Assembly (NCBI RefSeq): GCF_003330725.1
Contig: NZ_CP030840.1
Location: forward strand, 1,364,001 to 1,428,000
From: Acidisarcina polymorpha
GTDB lineage: Bacteria; Acidobacteriota; Terriglobia; Terriglobales; Acidobacteriaceae
DNA: 64,000 bases
Direction: 5' to 3'
Below the pieces are notes generated by a model. That model was given only the letters and a program-made list of their open reading frames with translations. It had not been told where the DNA came from and made no database searches. This document shows positions 61,710-64,000 of the stretch, one piece after another (the first letter of the stretch is position 1; each line of letters begins with the position of its first letter). Position numbers and translations under genes: made by a program.

Positions 61710-62108
61710 TCACGCCCGGCGGGGCTTCTTGCTGTTGAGGTTGAGTTCTACGGCAGCACGAATGAGATCCTTCAGGGCGCCCTCATCGATCTTGTCGTCT
61801 TCGTGGATGTCGATGGCGCGCCGGACATTGCCGTCGAGGCTGGAGTTGAACAGACCAGCAGGATCCTTGAGCGCAGCGCCTTTGGCGAAGGTAAGCTTAA
61901 CGACGCTCTTATAGGTCTCTCCGGTGCAGACGATGCCGGCGTGGGAGAAGACGGGGGTCCCAGGATTGGTGGGCTTTACCCACTTCCACTCTTCGACGAT
62001 CTCAGGGTCTGCTGCGTGAATGATTGCGCGCACCTGCGCGAACGTCTTGCCGCGCCAGTCTGCAAGCTGCTTGATCTTCGCGTCGATTTGTGCGGAGGCG
62101 GATTCCAC
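61710..62108 (-). CDS. DUF1801-family protein
   Basis: A 132-aa single-domain protein of the DUF1801/YdhG type: IDAKIKQLADWRG, then AADPEIVEEWKWVKPTNPGTPVFSH (cited in part, with the Trp-Lys pair), KSVVKLTFAKGAAL and AIDIHEDD. The fold is a small alpha/beta barrel-like domain with no known enzyme activity. Start GTG at 62108 with GGAAAGG about 8 nt upstream. Convergent with ackA (9-nt spacer). Confidence 0.85.
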   Translation of the reverse strand: MESASAQIDAKIKQLADWRGKTFAQVRAIIHAADPEIVEEWKWVKPTNPGTPVFSHAGIVCTGETYKSVVKLTFAKGAALKDPAGLFNSSLDGNVRRAIDIHEDDKIDEGALKDLIRAAVELNLNSKKPRRA

Positions 62109-62201
62109 GATACAGACCTTTCCACTCCAATCACGTTCCTAATTTAGCTTCGCCGCTCCAGGGTCTGCAAGCTCCCGCCGCCTTCTCTTGGCACTTCCCA
62201 A

Positions 62202-62771
62202 CTACTTGGCCGCGAGGCGGCCTGGGTCAGGGGTATCGCCGATACTTCCGGCCTCGACATCGGCGAGTACCGCGCGGAGCCAGCGCAGGTCGAGACGGCA
62301 TTGCTCCGCCATGTGCTGCATGAGGTGGCGGCTGCCGGTGGGGAGCATCGCCTCCCACTGCTGGCGCAATTTCCGGATCTCCGCGAGCCGCGCATTCTGC
62401 CTGTCGATCTGGTGGCGCAGAGCCGCAGCCACCAGATCGAGGTCGGCGAGATGCAGGAAGAGCATGGGCCCGTAGAGGGTCTGCCTAAGGTCGCCCTCGG
62501 CGGCGAACTGCGCGTGCAGTAGTTCGCGAAAGCGGTCCCTGCCGCGCGGAGTGATGCGATAAACCGTACGCATACCGCCCCGCGCCACGCGCTCGTGGGC
62601 GACGGCGGCCAACAATCCGGACCGGGCAAGCTGGGCCACGGCGTAGTAGAGCGTGCCGACATCGACATCGGTAAAGCACTCGATCATGGCCTGGCTCAGC
62701 CGCCGCTTGATCTCATAGGGATGAAAATCGCCGCGATGCAGAACGCCCAAGATAAATAGCTCCGCTTTCAT
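62202..62771 (-). CDS. PadR-family transcriptional regulator
   Basis: A 189-aa repressor-type regulator. The N-terminal winged helix (about 1-85) has LFILGVLHRGDFHPYEIKRRL, DVDVGTLYYAVAQLARSGLL and TVYRITPRGRDRF. The C-terminal about 100 residues form the Vir-type helical dimerisation domain. PadR proteins usually repress themselves and an adjacent gene and respond to small hydrophobic compounds. The divergent membrane-protein gene, 45 nt away, is the natural candidate target. A palindrome in the shared promoter fits this. Confidence 0.9.
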   Translation of the reverse strand: MKAELFILGVLHRGDFHPYEIKRRLSQAMIECFTDVDVGTLYYAVAQLARSGLLAAVAHERVARGGMRTVYRITPRGRDRFRELLHAQFAAEGDLRQTLYGPMLFLHLADLDLVAAALRHQIDRQNARLAEIRKLRQQWEAMLPTGSRHLMQHMAEQCRLDLRWLRAVLADVEAGSIGDTPDPGRLAAK

Positions 62772-62802
62772 TAGTCTAATTGTACTATTATGATCGGACT
62801 AA
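62771..62802. promoter_or_regulatory. Inverted repeat in divergent padR promoter
   Basis: TTAGTC (62771-62776) and GACTAA (62797-62802), an exact inverted repeat, with an inner TAAT/ATTA pair (62777-62780, 62787-62790). It covers the padR start and the region up to the ribosome-binding site of the opposite gene. The position fits an autoregulatory operator; the motif was not compared with known PadR boxes. Confidence 0.45.
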
Positions 62803-62816
62803 AGGAGGAGCCTGCC

Positions 62817-63200
62817 GTGAAGCGCTCTATTCTCGCCTGCCTCGCAGGACTGCTTACCTGGGCTGTGGTTGTCACCGTGATCGACCGGGTTCTTCGTCTG
62901 AGCCTGGCGAACTACAGCGCGGCGGAACACACGCTCCACTTCACGCTGGGCATGAAGTGGGCGCGTCTGTTGATGGCAATCGCGACTTCGCTGGCGGCTG
63001 GCGCGGTGACCCGATGGGTATCCCAATCGAGCCGCTGGGCGCCGTTGATCGTCGGCAGCGTGGTGTTTGCCATGTTCGTGCCTGCGCACCTTGCCATCTG
63101 GAGCAAATTTCCGGTGTGGTATCACCTGACATTTCTGCTGACGATTATTCCGTCGGTGCTTGCGGGTGCGCTGTTGCCGCAGCGCCAGGCAGGATCCTGA
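62817..63200 (+). CDS. Small polytopic membrane protein under putative PadR control
   Basis: A 127-aa protein with four hydrophobic segments (about 4-24, 45-63, 75-97, 104-122). No family is recognised. Start GTG at 62817: AAGGAGGAG lies about 6 nt upstream; an ATG at 62790 would place this strong site inside the coding sequence. It is divergent from padR and probably regulated by it, in the way PadR proteins control small multidrug-type membrane proteins; transport function is speculative. Confidence 0.7.
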   Translation: MKRSILACLAGLLTWAVVVTVIDRVLRLSLANYSAAEHTLHFTLGMKWARLLMAIATSLAAGAVTRWVSQSSRWAPLIVGSVVFAMFVPAHLAIWSKFPVWYHLTFLLTIIPSVLAGALLPQRQAGS

Positions 63201-63473
63201 TGCCTGTGGCGAATCAGCAATCCAACGACCCAAGCCGTCAGCAATCCAGCAATCAGCAATCCAGCGATCAGCAATCCAGCGATCAGCGAACGCGTGCTTG
63301 CGTGACCTCTAGCGCGAAAAAGCCGATGGTCATGATGGATGCGTACCAGAGTGCCCCGATACTGTTGCGATGGCGATAGAGTTGACTGCCAGCCACGCAG
63401 CTTCTGGGACGACTGCCCCGGCGATCACCGACATCCCGATAGGCTTCATCCGGCTCCTATCGTGCACTGGGAG
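63200..63473. other. Region with 15-bp repeats and no supported gene
   Basis: A plus-strand open frame starting at the TGATG overlap (63200-63379, 59 codons) is low-complexity (Gln-Gln-Ser-Ser-Asn/Asp) and made from the repeats, so it is not called. On the minus strand, membrane-like peptides appear in different frames (ALWYASIMTIGFFALEV near 63340-63290 and LIAGLL units across the repeats), possibly a decayed small membrane-protein gene. A 39-codon minus frame (63330-63449) has GGAG 4 nt before its ATG but no family. Confidence 0.35.
63239..63283. repeat. Three 15-bp tandem repeats
   Basis: CAGCAATCCAGCRAT units at 63239-63253, 63254-63268 and 63269-63283; the last two are identical. A degenerate related copy lies just upstream (about 63214-63226). 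Directly adjacent, no spacers. Confidence 0.85.
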
Positions 63474-63923
63474 TTATCTGAACTTCGAGCCGAGCAGGAT
63501 TGGATCGGTTTCGATAAGGGTCAGGGACTTCACCATCTGCTGCGTCTGCTGTTTGTACTTCTTGAAGTGGGCCGATTGCAGGTGCGCCTGATAGGAAGCC
63601 GCATCGCGATAGGTCTCGAAGAGCCAGACCTGTTCGGGATGGTCTTTGATGGAAACGGCGTTCAAGGTCAGCACACCCGGCTCGATGCGGATTGATGCGT
63701 CGATTTCTTCTTCGAGTGCTGCTCTGTAGGCGCTCAGTTGATCGGGATAAATTTCCAGCTCTGCGATCCTGACGATGCGGTCTTCCTTCTGTTCTGAATA
63801 TCCGCGCCGTATCGCCCAGAAGAAACACGAGGAGATCAGGGTTAAGCCGAGAATCAAACCAAGGATCGAACCATGGATCGAACCATGGATCAAACCAGGG
63901 ACCACGACTTGTTGTCTTTTCAT
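63474..63923 (-). CDS. Membrane-anchored ABM-domain (antibiotic biosynthesis monooxygenase-like) protein
   Basis: A 149-aa protein. The N-terminal segment (about 8-38) is a membrane anchor containing the four-residue repeat LIHG-SIHG-SILG-LILG, encoded by four 12-bp DNA repeats. The soluble part (about 50-140) is an ABM domain: VRIAELEIYPDQLSAYRAALEEEI (cited in part), GVLTLNAVSIKDHPEQVWLFE and ETYRDAASYQAHLQSAHFKKY. ABM domains form ferredoxin-like dimers, acting as monooxygenases or detoxifying quinones. Anchored ABM proteins are probably envelope-facing. The ATG at 63923 has GAGGG 4 nt upstream. Confidence 0.8.
   Translation of the reverse strand: MKRQQVVVPGLIHGSIHGSILGLILGLTLISSCFFWAIRRGYSEQKEDRIVRIAELEIYPDQLSAYRAALEEEIDASIRIEPGVLTLNAVSIKDHPEQVWLFETYRDAASYQAHLQSAHFKKYKQQTQQMVKSLTLIETDPILLGSKFR
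63851..63898. repeat. Four 12-bp tandem repeats in the ABM gene
   Basis: GRATCRAACCAN-type units at 63851-63862, 63863-63874, 63875-63886 and 63887-63898; the middle two are identical. They encode the repeated tetrapeptide in the membrane anchor, in frame. Confidence 0.85.
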
Positions 63924-64000
63924 GTTTCCCTCGCGGCGGGTGTTTGATCTTTGCAGCGTCGCTATCTTGGTCGGCTTTTCTTAGGCGATGTTAGCGGCGA

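Noticed and set aside
57031-63283. Tandem repeats at 57031-57083 and 63239-63283 as CRISPR arrays
   Set aside because: The units are only 12-16 bp and directly adjacent, with no unique spacers and no cas genes nearby.
63200-63379. 59-codon plus-strand frame of Gln-Ser-Asn/Asp repeats
   Set aside because: Although it overlaps the preceding stop as TGATG, it is only a translation of the 15-bp repeats, with no conserved sequence beyond them.
1-64000. tRNA genes, rRNA genes, riboswitches
   Set aside because: I looked for T-loop (GGTTCGA) and cloverleaf patterns in the intergenic regions; the few GGTTCGA hits fell inside coding genes (for example in purC and aroDE). No known riboswitch motif was recognised.

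Overview
This is a 64 kb piece of a bacterial chromosome with moderately high GC and dense, mostly single-copy housekeeping genes. The gene mix best fits an Acidobacteriota genome of the Terriglobia/Acidobacteriaceae type: many exported proteins, an SMC with a long acidic insert in its head domain, a DUF2007 zinc-ribbon protein, a fused AroDE, a phosphoketolase with acetate kinase, and CPBP, PadR and OFA families. This assignment is inference from gene content. No rRNA, tRNA, CRISPR array, prophage or conjugative element was found. The only complete mobile element is one IS110-family insertion sequence.

Layout. 1-3.9 kb (minus strand): a partial Tat-exported proline iminopeptidase-like hydrolase, then kaiC-kaiB followed by a PAS-GGDEF diguanylate cyclase. 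4.2-6.7 kb: rpmI-rplT with a promoter and an intercistronic hairpin, a GlcG/HbpS protein, a zinc-ribbon protein and rpsU (TTG start). 6.8-10.7 kb: gamma carbonic anhydrase, hisS and aspS. 10.7-17.1 kb (minus): a DUF2007 protein, an exported metallo-beta-lactamase-fold hydrolase, a membrane-fused spermidine synthase-like protein and two exported proteins. 17.4-28.8 kb (plus): an SDR, smc, purC, cvpA, a Fis-type helix-turn-helix protein, a HAD phosphatase overlapping a TPR-secretin gene, and an OFA-family transporter. 28.8-40.1 kb (minus): an acyltransferase, the IS110 element inserted into the last codons of a DsbA-like gene, nadE, an MlaF-like ATPase, a NIPSNAP protein, a GH16 glucanase, an SDR and an M3 peptidase. 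40.4-42.9 kb (plus): a small membrane protein, aroDE and a membrane coiled-coil protein. 43-52 kb (minus): tsaE and nnr (overlapping), a class B transpeptidase, ftsZ, ftsA, ftsQ and a plant-type asparaginase. 52-64 kb: kdsB (apparently CTG-initiated), an azoreductase, a HAD protein, a DUF885 protein overlapping proC, a degenerate CPBP protein, xfp-ackA, a DUF1801 protein, a divergent padR/membrane-protein pair and a membrane-anchored ABM-domain protein.

Functional groupings. KaiC-KaiB next to a diguanylate cyclase is the most suggestive signalling unit; there is no kaiA. ftsQ-ftsA-ftsZ plus a transpeptidase form a fragment of the division/cell-wall cluster, cut off from mur/ddl. xfp-ackA would convert sugar phosphates to acetyl phosphate and then to acetate plus ATP. 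The IS110 element has flanking 7-bp repeats that let the pre-insertion gene end be reconstructed, and a structured 5' end that could hold a bridge RNA and a hairpin hiding the transposase ribosome-binding site.

Limits. Functions come from reading proteins and motifs by eye. Start codons were chosen from Shine-Dalgarno spacing and family length. Promoters and hairpins were found by inspection, without folding energies.
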